64,000 nt of DNA. It comes from Daphnia pulex. Taxonomy: Eukaryota > Arthropoda > Branchiopoda > Diplostraca > Daphniidae. Of the stretch, positions 40,384 to 51,890 are shown one piece after another (within the stretch, counting starts at the first letter, position 1; every line of letters starts with the position of its first letter). Position numbers and translations under genes: made by a program. The stretch spans positions 9,114,001-9,178,000 of the forward strand of contig NC_060019.1 in assembly GCF_021134715.1 (NCBI RefSeq). The letters are read 5' to 3'. Under the pieces are notes generated by a model. The model searched no databases, was not told the origin of the DNA, and saw only the letters and a list, made by a program, of their open reading frames with translations.

Positions 40384-40849
40384 GGCAGCAACCAAGAGTC
40401 CTGTGCAATTGAGAGACATAAGCCTTTTTATACGGTGGACACGCTTTTATAACAAAAAAATTGGTTTTGGGATGGTGGGGAGGGGGATGAACACAAAGAA
40501 TTTGCGGAAAATTTACTTTCCTCATTTTCTTTTTTATCCCTTGAAATATTAAAATTTATGTCTCTCATACTTTAAAAATTAAAGGTTATGAGACACACCC
40601 ACACCAATTTAAAAGTTACATCATTGGGATGGGAGGGTGGGTGATGAACACAAAGAATTTGCGGAAAATTTACTTTCCCTTCCTCATTTTTATTAGTATT
40701 CATATGATATTAAAAAGTTATGTCTCTCATACTTTAAAAAATCAAAGTTTTTGAGACACGCCCATACCAATTTATATTTGACATAACCCCAAAAACTGTT
40801 CAGTTTTTCCTAGTTGTCGCTCGCATACGCTACATGAATACATTCCGGA
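40384..40849. promoter_or_regulatory. Divergent promoter region with 160-bp tandem repeat
   Basis: The space between the two transposon genes holds two diverged direct copies (about 40,471-40,612 and 40,630-40,776). Both contain ATGAACACAAAGAATTTGCG, GAAAATTTACTTTCC, TATGTCTCTCATACTTTAAA and GAGACAC.CCCA.ACCAATTT. They probably drive both genes or bind the integrase; this is inferred from position alone. Confidence 0.55.
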
Positions 40850-42302
40850 ATGGATTTATTTCGTGAAACAGTCGAAGACTTCATCGGTAATAAAATTAAT
40901 CCGCTGCTTTCCATGACAGTTTATCTCATTCACAATTCTTAGATCAGGGTTATACAGTTTCAGAAATAGCGGAAGAATTAGAAATGACTGTCAGATCCCT
41001 TCGTTATCGAATGGCTCAATGCGGAATAAGAGTTCGTAACCGCTACAGTTTAATTTCTACGGCAGATTTGGAGTCTTTGGTGAGACAAATTTGCACCGAA
41101 AATAGTGCACTAGGGGAAGTGTCAGTTCGAAGTAGATTAGGCCACTATGGTTTTAATGTACAGCGGGATAGAGTTCGTGCTGCAATAGATGCAACAGTGG
41201 GACATATTGTTCAACCCCGAAGAATTATGCGTCGGGTGTACTATGTCCGAGCTCCACTGTCCGTTATTCACTTAGATGGAAACCATAAACTAGTTCGGTA
41301 AGGAATAATTCCATTTCTCTTGGACGTACTTACTATAAAATTTTTAATTATATTCAGGTGGAGGTTCATAATTCACGGAGCGGTGGATGGATATTCACGC
41401 TTAATATACTTTATGACTGTTTCAAACAATAACACATCACAAACGGTATTAAATGGATTTCTTAATGGGGTCACGAAATACGGACTCCCATCCCGTGTGC
41501 GGTAGGCTGCCATCACTATCTGGTTATTTAAATATTGTATGTTAATATTTGTATGCGTTGTTTATAGTACTGATCATGGTGGGGAGAACGTAAAAGTTGC
41601 CCAGTTCATGCTAACATACCGTGGGCTCAACCGAGGTAGCATATTAACGGGACGTTCAGTCCATAATCAAAGAATTGAGCGGTTATGGGTTGATGTGTAC
41701 AATGGCGTGGTGCATGTATTCCAATCATTGTTCTTGTAAATTCCATCTGATAAAGTATTACATCAGTATAAGATTTAACAAAATATATTTCATATTTCAG
41801 AGGACTGGAACGAAGACAGTTACTGGATCCTGACAATGAGGAGGATCTCTTTTGCCTACATGTCATATTCCTTCCCGTTATCCAAACTTTTATAGATGAA
41901 TTTGTTGGCAGCTGGAATCGGCATGGACTGCGGACAGTACGTGGAAATTTATCACCTTCAAGACTGTTCACTAGAGGTTTGAGAAGGTTGCGGCAAAGGG
42001 CGCAACAAAATAATTTATATTTCACCGAACTGGACCAGGTATTATTAAGCTAATACTGATGTCGCATTGGCGTCTTTACATGCAACTTTAATTTCACTTA
42101 GAACATAGATTACAATGGAGAGCTCCCAGATATTGAGGATGATTTAGAGCAGCTTCATGTTCCCGCAATAGAAATAAATATTGATCGAGCAATTCAGCGT
42201 AGGCTCAAAAGAAAATACGGATCGATCCTATGCCGATTAAAGATAGCCAAAAGGAGATACATACAGATGAGACGGGAAGTACGTCAAGAACTTCATTATT
42301 AG
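40850..42302 (+). CDS. DDE integrase (transposase) of the rve superfamily
   Basis: Six exons (40850-40886, 40943-41297, 41358-41501, 41568-41735, 41801-42038, 42102-42302) join to 380 codons plus stop. The N-terminus has a helix-turn-helix look ([20 protein letters not shown]). The catalytic core shows D in [10 protein letters not shown] in [11 protein letters not shown] and E in [12 protein letters not shown], with the typical [14 protein letters not shown] strand. The C-terminus is basic ([22 protein letters not shown]). This is the enzyme that would cut and join the element ends. The core is closer to IS3-like and Ginger-type eukaryotic transposases than to LTR integrases. Reading frame and splice sites look intact. 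Confidence 0.88.
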
Positions 42303-42388
42303 AGTTAATTACATTAAAAATAATTCTCTTGAATGAAAAAAGCTAATTAATCAATAAAATTAATTGAATTGCAAAGAGAAGTAAGAAT

Positions 42389-43688
42389 TCTCGTTTATTT
42401 CTTGAAAAAATTTGAGCAGTAGACGATTGGGGGGAATCACATTTGACTTATGATGACAATGTTGATTGACAGAAATCATTCTATTATTTTGTTAAAGAAT
42501 ATTTATTATATCGGTGCACGGGCTAGCCGAATGGCAGTCCCGCTCGTCTGACTCGTCCTCGCTGTCGTAAAGCAAGTGCGGTTGTCGCACTTGATCCTGA
42601 CCGTCACAGCTGTGTTGTAGAGTACCTTCCCGGGTAGAACTAATTTGGAAAAAAAAATTTAATTATTCCGGAATTCCACAACTTGTCTAGTCATTACAAC
42701 CAAACATGTAACAACGCTCGTTTTCAATTAATTAATTCCCAGTTACAGACTCAGTTTTTTGCAGGTCCAATAATCCATTCTTCTGGCAGTTATTCAAGAT
42801 ATTAAGTCCGCTGTGGACATGGCCAGTGCAACAAATTGGTATTGGGGTGTTCGGTGTTCTTGGCAAACCCAGTATGATACTGCTCACATTCACCTGTCAA
42901 TAAATTCCATTAACAATTGAGCTTAAATAAATGTGTTGGGACTTATTAGAATTGACGAAAAGACAATAACAAGCCTTTGTAAGATTTAAAAAATTTCGAC
43001 AACAACTCACCTGCCAAGTTTACATCATGGACTATTGAGTTGAAGTATGTGATTGCAATCTGCCTCTTTGTATTAGGTATCTCACTGTCACTGCTTTCTC
43101 TTTAACCTTGCTTTCTAAATGTATGAAATCAAAGTTAGAAAATTATTTACGGAAATAAGTTATGGAGTACCTTTTAATGCATGCAGTATTTCCTGCATGT
43201 CCGGAACTGAGAGATTTCCATCAATCAATCAAATTCGAGTTATGTCGGTGATTGGGCAAGTACGTTTGCAAATGGCCTATTCGACAGTCCTTGACTATCA
43301 TCAACACTTCTCCTGTAACAGCAGAGTATCAATTAAATTCACATTCGCATTCTTTTTGAACCGAAATAGTGTAAAGAAGACTTACCTTATGAGTTTTAAG
43401 GGTTCATCACGGCTTCACTTATTAGATATGTCCTTCTAATGAAAATTTGCTAGAGCAAAAAGAACCACTTTGATTTTTTTGTTTTTACCTTGCGATTGTA
43501 AACAATAACATTCGTCTGAGACGATTGCAAATCAATTGTTAAGCTAACTATTGCATTGTAATCGATAGCTTAGAACCCCTCCCCAAAAGAGGCAGAGAAA
43601 CGACGATTTTCGGTCCGCCCGCTAGACGGCGGTGGTGAATTGCAGTAAATTTCAAGCAGTTAATTTTGCGTCACTTTGGCGTTCCATA
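42389..43688 (-). repeat. Right terminal inverted repeat, about 1,300 bp
   Basis: Reverse complement of the left repeat, near-identical over its full length. Its outer end reads GTTCCATA, directly followed by the second TAGCAG. Confidence 0.9.
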
Positions 43689-43694
43689 TAGCAG
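43689..43694. repeat. Target site duplication, right copy (TAGCAG)
   Basis: Matches 36,999-37,004. It lies 168 bp ahead of the start codon of the IF-3-like gene. Confidence 0.85.
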
Positions 43695-43862
43695 ACGTTT
43701 GTTTTTCAAAACAAGTCGATTAACGAGTAGAAAATTATTTTTGATACTTTAAGTTTGTATTTGCCATTTGGTTGTTGCTAAAGATTTTATACTTTTATTG
43801 CTCGAATATCGAGGTCAGTTTAAATATGAACGACTGTCCCTGTATGTGATGCAATTCTAACC

Positions 43863-44460
43863 ATGAGTCGAGTTATAAGCCAAGCTCGAAGGTTTACCTT
43901 GCTTGCAGCTAAAAATCAATTTCGCCCCCACGCAAAAGTAAATACTATCCAGTTAGGTTCGTTGGAATTAATTCGTCGTTATTCTTCTTCAATTGATTCC
44001 CAACTCCATGATGAAGGTATTCAGGTGTAAACATTAAAGAAGTTCAATTACATACTGGTCAGATGAAAATTGAGTGCTTTGTTTGATAGGATTTGCCAAA
44101 CTTAAGAAGAAGTCTCCCAAGATGATTACATTTAAAGATAAAATTGAAAAGCATGACTTGGATGCAAAATTAAACAATATAAGGAAATGGCTTTCTAAGG
44201 GCCATTTTGTTAAAGCATCCATCTCAAATGTTTCAAAAGATGAGAAAAAAGTGGTAATGGAAAATTCATAATAGTACTGTACCAAATTTATCATATTTAA
44301 TCATTTCTCTTAACAATAGGAACAAATGTATAATGACTTGATGAAGGAACTTGCAAAAGAAGGCAAATTCAAAATGTTTAAAACTAGCAGCAGAGAAACT
44401 AAATTCAGCATAGAACCAATAGAGAATATTGAAACTGATGAGCAAAAGAACATAACATAA
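43863..44460 (+). CDS. Mitochondrial translation initiation factor IF-3-like protein
   Basis: Three exons (43863-44016, 44090-44253, 44320-44460) join to 152 codons plus stop. The first 45 residues are basic and Ser-rich (SRVISQARRFTLLAAKNQF), as expected for a mitochondrial targeting signal. The core MITFKDKIEKHDLDAKLNNI, then RKWLSKGHFVKASIS, resembles the C-terminal domain of IF-3 (K.I.F...I..HD...K....RK.L..G..VK...). The usual IF-3 N-terminal domain is absent, so the protein is much shorter than human MTIF3. It could be a diverged MTIF3 or a paralogue keeping only the ribosome-binding half. The upstream region has been displaced by the DNA transposon. Confidence 0.65.
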
Positions 44461-44895
44461 CATGGCTAACTATTTCCTTTGATCCTAGTAGTTACAATAC
44501 AAGTGGAAAGAAATTGTCACATTGACACATTCTCTTAAGTTTATCATCATCATCCTACAGTGTGATAAAATTCTTATTTCATGGTAATGGTAATCAAAGT
44601 CAACCTCTCTTAAGCTAATGGTTATTTTAAACATAGTTTAATTTCATTTAACTTCTAACATTAATCACTATATCAGTAATAGTTATTAATTCCCGAAACG
44701 TAAACGTTCATTAAATAACGTTCAATTAATTCGATTGAAAATTCCCGAGACCTTCGTAAAATTTCAAGTTAGGAAGTCCTCGCTAGATGCCGCACAGATC
44801 ATTCTACTCCAAATGGTCGACCACGACCATGATCAAAAACTACTTCATAATAACAATCTACCCATAATTGTATACAGTATACATTGTAGGTACTG

Positions 44896-45277
44896 ATGAA
44901 AATGAAAAATTCGTCAAGGAGTCGAGCTGCTTTTCTTCGATTTCCAATCGTTTTTGGTAAATTTAATTACAAAGCCATTGAATAGTAATTGGTTAAAAAT
45001 TGTTTTCTTCATAAGGATTCATTTTGGGAACATTCTACATGGGGTTTCAATATCGGTGAGACATTGAAAGACTTGCTCAGTACAGAACTGATAAATCTCA
45101 ATTTCATTCCAGCAAAGGAGATATTTGAATATTGTTTTTCATTTTAGGAAGTTGTTCATGAAAGACATAGAAGAAAAGCAAAAGGAAATGAATAAAGAAG
45201 ATCCTAACAGTAGAGGATTGATCACAAGCTCAATTGGACAGATCAATCGTGAAAGAAGCAATAAGAATGATAAATGA
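44896..45277 (+). CDS. Small single-pass membrane protein, UQCC3-like
   Basis: Three exons (44896-44956, 45016-45055, 45148-45277) join to 76 codons plus stop; it is too short and too split to show as one frame. A basic N-terminus (MKMKNSSRSRAAFLRF) leads to one membrane segment (PIVFGFILGTFYMGFQY). A charged tail follows (MKDIEEKQKEMNKEDPNSRG). Layout and the KQKEM..EDP.SR pattern recall UQCC3, an inner-membrane assembly factor of respiratory complex III. Other small mitochondrial assembly proteins are equally possible. All junctions keep frame. It ends 117 bp from the stop of convergent DPH3. Confidence 0.5.
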
Positions 45278-45393
45278 CAAGATTCATTTGTGATTCTTCA
45301 TGGCAAATTTTAGAATGGACAAAATTTAATACACAAAAAAATGCAATTTCTGAAAATTATTCAATCCTACTTAAGTATACTAAAATAACTAGT

Positions 45394-45844
45394 TTATGTT
45401 GTGAGTGACTCTTTCTTATTTGGGGATGAATACGTGATTTCCTCGCTCTGCATGAATTCTTCCTGTATGTTTAAATAAATATGTCATTCATGAATGTAAG
45501 TAAATTTTAAAACTAAATATTAGACATATTGTGTAATGCTATACAGGCTGAAAGCCAGTTGCTTCCAGAACTTCCACTTGCTCATATACATACCTTGTTG
45601 TATATTACTTTTACTATAAGTGAACAACTCGGACATGTGGCTTCCTCTTCCCCATTTTCTAGCTGTTCCTGTTGAAATAAAAGTAAACCTTTTAATAAGC
45701 TTGGAATCTGAGTAAGGAATGGGGACGTCACATTACTTTGGTGATTTCAAACCGATCTCCACAAGGGCAAGGATAGAAGTAAATTTCACTGTCCGAATCA
45801 TATTCAAAATCTTCGATTTCAACTTCATCGTGATAGACAGACAT
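45394..45844 (-). CDS. DPH3: DPH3, diphthamide biosynthesis zinc protein
   Basis: Three exons (45737-45844, 45594-45668, 45394-45462) join to 83 codons plus stop, the usual length for the family. The protein opens [20 protein letters not shown] and carries the CSL zinc site [13 protein letters not shown] and [14 protein letters not shown], with all four cysteines present. DPH3 feeds electrons to the radical enzyme DPH1-DPH2, which makes diphthamide on translation elongation factor 2, and it also supports Elongator. The first two-thirds are near-identical to human DPH3 as I recall it; the tail is variable. Confidence 0.96.
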
Positions 45845-46198
45845 TTTCACCAAAAATTCTGAGTAATAAATAAAAGATTTTTCTCAACTACTGAAACAAA
45901 AATGTGTGGATCTTCAAAAGACAACACGTGAGAAAAAGAGACATCTGCCGGCCAAAAATCAGACTACCTGAATTAACTCACGTTTACACGTTGCATATAA
46001 TAAGCATAATAAAAAAAGAATTTTTTTTTTATCTCCTACCCTACTTTCAAACAACAGTATGTTGGAAACAAAACAGAAATAATGATCAAAGTCTGATTTT
46101 GTCAGATAATGTGCCGGCGTCATCGTTTATTTCCACAAAACCTTAATAGAGATGGATAGCGGGATAATTTGAAGTCTTTTGTTTCTTCTCTAATCGGT

Positions 46199-47873
46199 TC
46201 AGGATTGCTGAGCGAGAAGTTCGGCTTGCTCGTTAACGATGGTTAGCATGGAATCTTTGACCTGTCTGAGGTGGCCTCGCCAAGTAGTCAGCAACTCACG
46301 CAACTGCTGCCAGTGCTGCTTGCCGAATGTCCGATGCATGGTTGATGAAACAAGCACTTTCTTGTTCAACTGATCCATTCGTGCGCGCACCAATTTCGTC
46401 TTAAGGACTTGAAGGACAAATTCCTCTACTTGATCTTCGGTTAGTTGTAATTGCTTCTCGAGCGTTTCGAAAGGGAGCTCTACGGAATTTTCAGCCAACT
46501 GCATGAAAGTCAAAATTCGCATTTTTCGAAGGTTCTGCTCATGTTTCAGACCTAAAAATCATTGTTACTTAAAATTCTTAAAAAAATACTTAAAAATTTC
46601 CAGTAAATACCTAGTCCTTCAACAAAATCTTTCTTTTCCTCATAAAACTTCAAATAAGCTGACAGCTTTTCCGTCACGAATACGGTCAACAGATCGTGCA
46701 AAAGGGCACCTTCCAAAACTGTACACAAAAATTAATTAATAACTGATTTAACTTCAAAGTAATTTTTATAAACCTTTCACAGGTTGCAAAGTCAATAAAT
46801 GATCGAGAAGGAAAGTGTTGGGATCAGCCAATGAAGCAACAATGCAGCGTTGAGCTTCCTCACGAGCCTGTGAAGCATTTTCGGTCGTGTAAGTGCTCAA
46901 CAACTCCACCATCACTTTGGAGGCCAGTTCACTGAATAATAACACTGGTTTGATTTATTGTTACAATTATTTGTTTAACTTCAATACTTTACCTTTCTCT
47001 GGAGTTGAGGAGAGCTTCATGTAAACTTCGGAGGAGTTTTTGCATCTGCTCGTTGTTAGGTTTGCATGGCCCTAGTTGAGTACGCATTTTATCTAGATCC
47101 GTGAACACTGTCTTCATCTGTTCCACTTGTCCAGCAACTTGGACTAGCGTGTGATAGACCGTGTAACGCGTTGTACTCACAGGATCAAGCCCATGAAATA
47201 GTACAGACAGACTAAAGAATCAAAATTATAGTTAGACAATTCATTATGTAAACTTCAAATTTCAAATGCTCACACTCTCAGACAAACAAGTCCCAACTTG
47301 TTTGAGGGGGGTTTTGCAAGCTTTTGGCAAAACGTAGTAATTATTGGTTCAGCTTTTTCATTGGGGAGAAGAACGAGCATAGATACAATGCTATTCAAGA
47401 CTCCCTCAGATTCCACTTCATTGCCCTCCTTCAAAGAAGAAAATAGTGTAAACACACACTACTAATTGAAATAAAATTGTCACTTACTTTGAAACAGAGA
47501 TCTGCAACAGCAACAATGTTGCTAAGATCTGAGTTTTGATCATCATCCACATTTGATGCTCCAAGAGCCTTGAAATAGCTACACAATTCAGTAGCCTAAA
47601 AAGACAGATATGAATACAATGACCAATTCAAAGCCTTGATGTCTTAAATTTTGTCTCAGTACTATATAACAGTTATTTGCTTTCTCCAGGTGGTAAAACA
47701 GGTATAAAAATTAGAAATACTAGTAGGGAAAATTGTCTATAACACAGAAAGGTGTACGCTACTGGCAGACTCCACACTTCATCGCCACAACAGTTTAGCA
47801 TCTACCGGACTAAATTTATGGGGAAACTAACCTGTTCTTCGACCGTTAAATCGATAAATGCTGGTAAACTCAT
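46199..47873 (-). CDS. eIF3m: Eukaryotic translation initiation factor 3 subunit M
   Basis: Seven exons (47832-47873, 47488-47595, 47274-47428, 46993-47211, 46774-46931, 46611-46718, 46199-46551) join to 380 codons plus stop; human eIF3m has 374. It opens [14 protein letters not shown] and runs through helical repeats ([30 protein letters not shown]). It then enters the PCI domain ([14 protein letters not shown], then [20 protein letters not shown]) and ends in a winged helix and tail helix ([16 protein letters not shown]). It is a core subunit of the eIF3 complex that brings mRNA to the 40S ribosome. It is transcribed away from cysteinyl-tRNA synthetase, with about 710 bp between the start codons. 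Confidence 0.95.
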
Positions 47874-48584
47874 CCTGATAAATTGTTCAAAACAAACTGG
47901 AAAAAAAGATTCCTTTATTAGAAGTTGCTTGTCAAAAAAATCCGGATATAGGCCACGCTCACGATCCCGGTACAGAAGTTCGTCTGTAATGGCGACATTG
48001 CCACCGTGTTCCCCTACAGATAAATCAACGATTTTTTTTTTTTTTTAATTCTTTGTTTCAACACTTTCACGCTTTCCAAAATTTTCTAAAACCAGTTCTT
48101 GATTTTTTAAAATTATTATTAAAAAAATTACTACCTTTTAAAATTGCAGCATAAAAGATCACCACATTTGTTATCGCTGTTATCGGCTCACTCGCAATTT
48201 CTATCTAACTTGACGTGTTGCGGTGTTGGAAGAAACAAACCGAATACACCGTCAAAGGTACGCACCGGTTTCGGATTCATTTGATCGTTATCATTCGAAC
48301 CAGCATTTATTTTTCAAATTTATTAATTGTTAACTTCCTTATAACGTTAAAGTTAACTGGTGACATTCACAAATCTGTTAACGTGCAAATCGCAAAAATA
48401 TATAATAGTTGGAGTGGTTGGCAATTTAGGTAGAAGATAGAAGTAAGTAAGACATTTTAACTATTGCATCAGACATTTCAAAATATTAATGACTAGATTT
48501 TACTTACAGAGTGAGAAGTTTCGAAGGGATAAATAATAATTTTTGGAACACATTGAGAAATTGGTTGTACCTTGTTCACCTATT

Positions 48585-51067
48585 ATGTCTGAAGCCCCCT
48601 TAAACAACAGCAGCATGGAGCTGAAGATTTACAATAGTCTGACTCGTAAGAAGGAGGTGTTTACTCCTCAGAATGGGAAAAATATCACCTGGTATTCTTG
48701 CGGACCAACAGTCTATGATGCATCCCACATGGGACATGCCCGTTCATACATGTCTTTTGATATCCTGAGAAGGGTCTTAAGAGACTACTTTGGATATGAC
48801 ATTACTTATGTAATGAATATCACTGATATTGACGACAAAATTATTAAAAGAGCAAGGCAAAATTATTTATATGAAAAGTATGCAACTGAGATGAGTGAAC
48901 TTGAAACTCTTCAAACAGATGTCAAGGAATCTGTTGATCGTCTTTCTAAGCAAATGGCAGTAACCACCGATCCCGACAAGAAAGTTATGCAGGAGAAGAT
49001 GTTGGCCAAAGTCACTGCCGCGATTGAAAAATTCACCGAAACAATCAAGCTTGGTCAAGGATTATCCGAAGCAAAGAGCTTTTTGTTGGCTGAAGCCAAA
49101 GACGTCTTGAGCGATTGGCTCGACTCGAAGCACGGCATGGATGTTTCAGATAACGCAATTTTCGCGTCTCTTCCGCGACATTGGGAAGAAGAGTTTTACA
49201 AAGATATGGCCGCTCTCAATGTTCTACCAGCCGATGTTATTACGCGTGTTAGCGAATATGTCCCGGAGATCGTGGATTACATCTCACGAATCATTGAACG
49301 TGGACTTGCATATTCAGGTGAGTTTTTATCTCTTTTTTTCTATTATCTCGTCACGGTTAATGACTCTTTTGTCATTGTATAGCAAATGGCTCTGTATACT
49401 TCAATGTCTCAAAGTTCGATTCGCAAAAGAATCACAAGTATGCGAAATTGGTACCTGAAGCTTACGGTGACTCAAAGGCATTGCAAGAAGGAGAAGGTGA
49501 TCTAAGTGTCTCTGAAGATCGGTTAAGTGAGAAAAAATCACCTAACGATTTTGCGCTATGGAAAACTTCAAAGAGTGGTGAACCTTCCTGGGATTCTCCT
49601 TGGGGGAAAGGTAAAATTCAACTAAAAAATGTCGAACCAACGTAATGAATTAATAATTAAATTATTTTATTTTATTTTATTCTATTCAGGACGTCCTGGG
49701 TGGCATATTGAATGCAGTGTGATGGCAAGTGCAATTCTAGGGTCATCAATGGATATTCACACAGGAGGCGTCGACCTAAAGTTCCCTCATCACGACAATG
49801 AACTAGCCCAATCTGAAGCCTACTACGATAATGATGAATGGGTTCGCTATTTCCTTCATACTGGTCATCTGACCATCCAGGTACTATACAAACTTCCGTA
49901 AACTTTTTCCGTTCTTCCACCCAATAGAAAACTATAATGGACATTATTCTACAGGGTTGTAAAATGTCTAAATCCCTCAAGAATTTCATCACCATACAAG
50001 ATGCGTTGAGTAGAAATAGCAGCCGCGAATTGCGCATCTTTTTCTTGCTTCACCCATGGAAAGAAACACTCGACTATAGTGACAGTGCAATGGATGAAGC
50101 ATCGAGTTACGAAAAAATGCTAAGGGAATTCTTCTTAAATGCCAAGGATCTTTTGAGGAATGGCCCGTCATCGAATACTGCCGCAGAATATTTTCAAAAA
50201 TGGAGCACAGCTGAGCAGGAAGTCAACACCCGATTCGTCGAAACGAAAAATCGAGTACGGGAAGCTCTCTGCGATAACATAGACACTAAAACGTCTCTGG
50301 AAGCGATTAAAAGCATGATATCGGCTTGCAATAAATACCTGGCACAGCTGAAGCAATCTGCCAACCGGGTTCTAATCAAGGTCATTGCCGAATATGTAAC
50401 GCGGTTGTTCCAGATCTTTGGCGTGATTGAAGGCAAGCAAACCCTTGGATTCCCCTCTGAATCGTCTAGTGGAGGTACCGATAATGTTGAAGAAATCGTA
50501 ATGCCTGTCCTTGAAGCGCTCGCAGACTTCCGAGAAGAAGTGAGAAAAGAGGCTCGTCAATTACGTGCAACACGCGTTCTCGAACTTTGCGATCAAATTC
50601 GAGATGACGTTTTGCCTAACCTGGGCGTAAGACTCGAAGATCGGGAAAATCAGCCTCCTGCTTTGAAGCTTGTCCCACGTGAGGAACTGCTTAAGGAGAA
50701 AGAAGACAAAAGATTGGCTGAGGAAGCCAAAAAAGCTGAGAAAGAACGTAAAAAGGCTGAATTAGCAGCCAAAGAAGCCGAAAAGGAAGCAAAACGACGC
50801 ATGCCTCCCACTGAACTATTCAGAAGTAAAGATAGATTTAATTGTTTGTGCCATCAATCATTATAACTTAAATGATTAACGTGTTTCTTTGATCTAGGTG
50901 AAACGGATAAATATTCTGCTTTCGACGAGAAAGGGATGCCAACCTTAGACAAGGATGGCAAAGAAGTCAGCAAAGGCCAGCTTAAGAAGTTGGAGAAACT
51001 ATGGCAAGCCCAAGAAAAAGTTTATAAAGCATACTTGCTGGAGGTTTCATCAAAGAATGAGAGTTGA
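48585..51067 (+). CDS. CARS1: Cysteinyl-tRNA synthetase, cytoplasmic
   Basis: Five exons (48585-49317, 49383-49610, 49690-49880, 49955-50825, 50898-51067) join to 730 codons plus stop; human CARS1 has about 748. The class I signature sits in [19 protein letters not shown], with HMGHA as the HIGH motif and the zinc-binding Cys of CGPT. Further zinc ligands lie in [10 protein letters not shown] and [17 protein letters not shown] is present in [13 protein letters not shown] long insertion near residues 100-180 and a Lys/Glu-rich coiled tail ([18 protein letters not shown]) are typical of the animal enzyme. It charges tRNA-Cys in the cytosol. The start is the first ATG after the stop-bounded leader; a TTG 42 nt upstream in frame was rejected. 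Confidence 0.95.
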
Positions 51068-51152
51068 TGCAATACAAGAATAAGTTGGTGGGAAAAATAA
51101 GATTTAAGATGTATTAAATCAATTCTAAATACAATCATCCATATGGAAATCA

Positions 51153-51821
51153 TCAATATAAATCAGGTTGTTTAAATCTTGATTCCTTATCTTTATTTTT
51201 TACATGATCCTTCAATAGATCCATGATTTCATTGTTAAACTCTTCAGGTGTCTCTCTTACACCAGTTGCCCAATAGTAAATATCCCAATCATTTGAGGGT
51301 AAATTGATCAGTCTGTCATATAAAGACATTTGATCATCACTCATTCCATCCAAGTAGCGTGAGGCAAATGTGCTGAGAATCAAACCATTTTCCAACATAC
51401 CACGTTTTCTGGATTGATACATTAGTCTGTGGAGATGTGAAAATTGTTTACAACAATAAACTCAGATATAAGTAATTGAAGAGAAAACCAATACCTGGCC
51501 TTTTTCAAAGTGGATGACTCATTTTCCCTTTCAACATATGGTGGAATCCATGGTTCAGTTTGAGGTGAGGGGTACCTGATATTTTTAACAACTTATATTA
51601 TTCTATCAATGAAAAAAAATCTTAAGATTATAGAATTCATACATATCTCCGCTGCTGGTGTCGGATGACAGAAATCTCAATACGGTAACTTTATCACACT
51701 ATTGAAAATATTACATAACAATTTAGTTTCATGAACCATTCTTTAACAAATCAACACCTACCCTAAATGTTAACTGTCTGATTGGATGTAGAAGTCGAGA
51801 AAAAATATTTGATTGAGCCAT
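51153..51821 (-). CDS. SDHAF2: SDHAF2, succinate dehydrogenase assembly factor 2
   Basis: Four exons (51762-51821, 51643-51698, 51495-51575, 51153-51426) join to 156 codons plus stop. A mitochondrial presequence ([17 protein letters not shown]) comes first. The SDH5 fold follows: the family hallmark [20 protein letters not shown], then [20 protein letters not shown] and [21 protein letters not shown]2 enables covalent attachment of FAD to SDHA in complex II. It converges with cysteinyl-tRNA synthetase (stop codons 86 bp apart) and diverges from ETFRF1. The MULE-like element begins 79 bp ahead of its start codon. Confidence 0.95.
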
Positions 51822-51890
51822 TGTGAAAATTTTTCTTTATAAATTATGAAGCTAGCCAAAACGTCTTTACTGAGTTACGTAAAAGTCGTA

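Larger units (their letters stand above)
37005..43688. mobile_element. Complete rve-integrase DNA transposon (IS3EU/Ginger-like), 6.7 kb
   Basis: The element is bounded by a TAGCAG target duplication and by 1.3-kb terminal inverted repeats that start TATGGAACGCC. It holds two divergent, intron-bearing genes: a DDE integrase on the plus strand (40,850-42,302) and a RING-finger protein on the minus strand (38,836-40,383). No polymerase, capsid or protease gene is present. The 6-bp duplication, integrase-type DDE core and size point to the IS3EU or Ginger side of integrase-related DNA transposons; I could not check the terminal sequence against a library. The two repeats differ at about one substitution and one homopolymer length, so the insertion is recent. 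Both genes have whole reading frames, so it may still be active. Confidence 0.85.

Noticed and set aside
37005-43688. Polinton interpretation of the long-ended transposon
   Set aside because: The 6-bp duplication and integrase would fit, but no polymerase, packaging or capsid gene is present, the size is too small, and the ends do not look like Polinton ends.
48543-48584. Upstream in-frame extension of cysteinyl-tRNA synthetase
   Set aside because: It begins at TTG, not ATG; the ATG at 48,585 starts the conserved protein and is the simpler choice.
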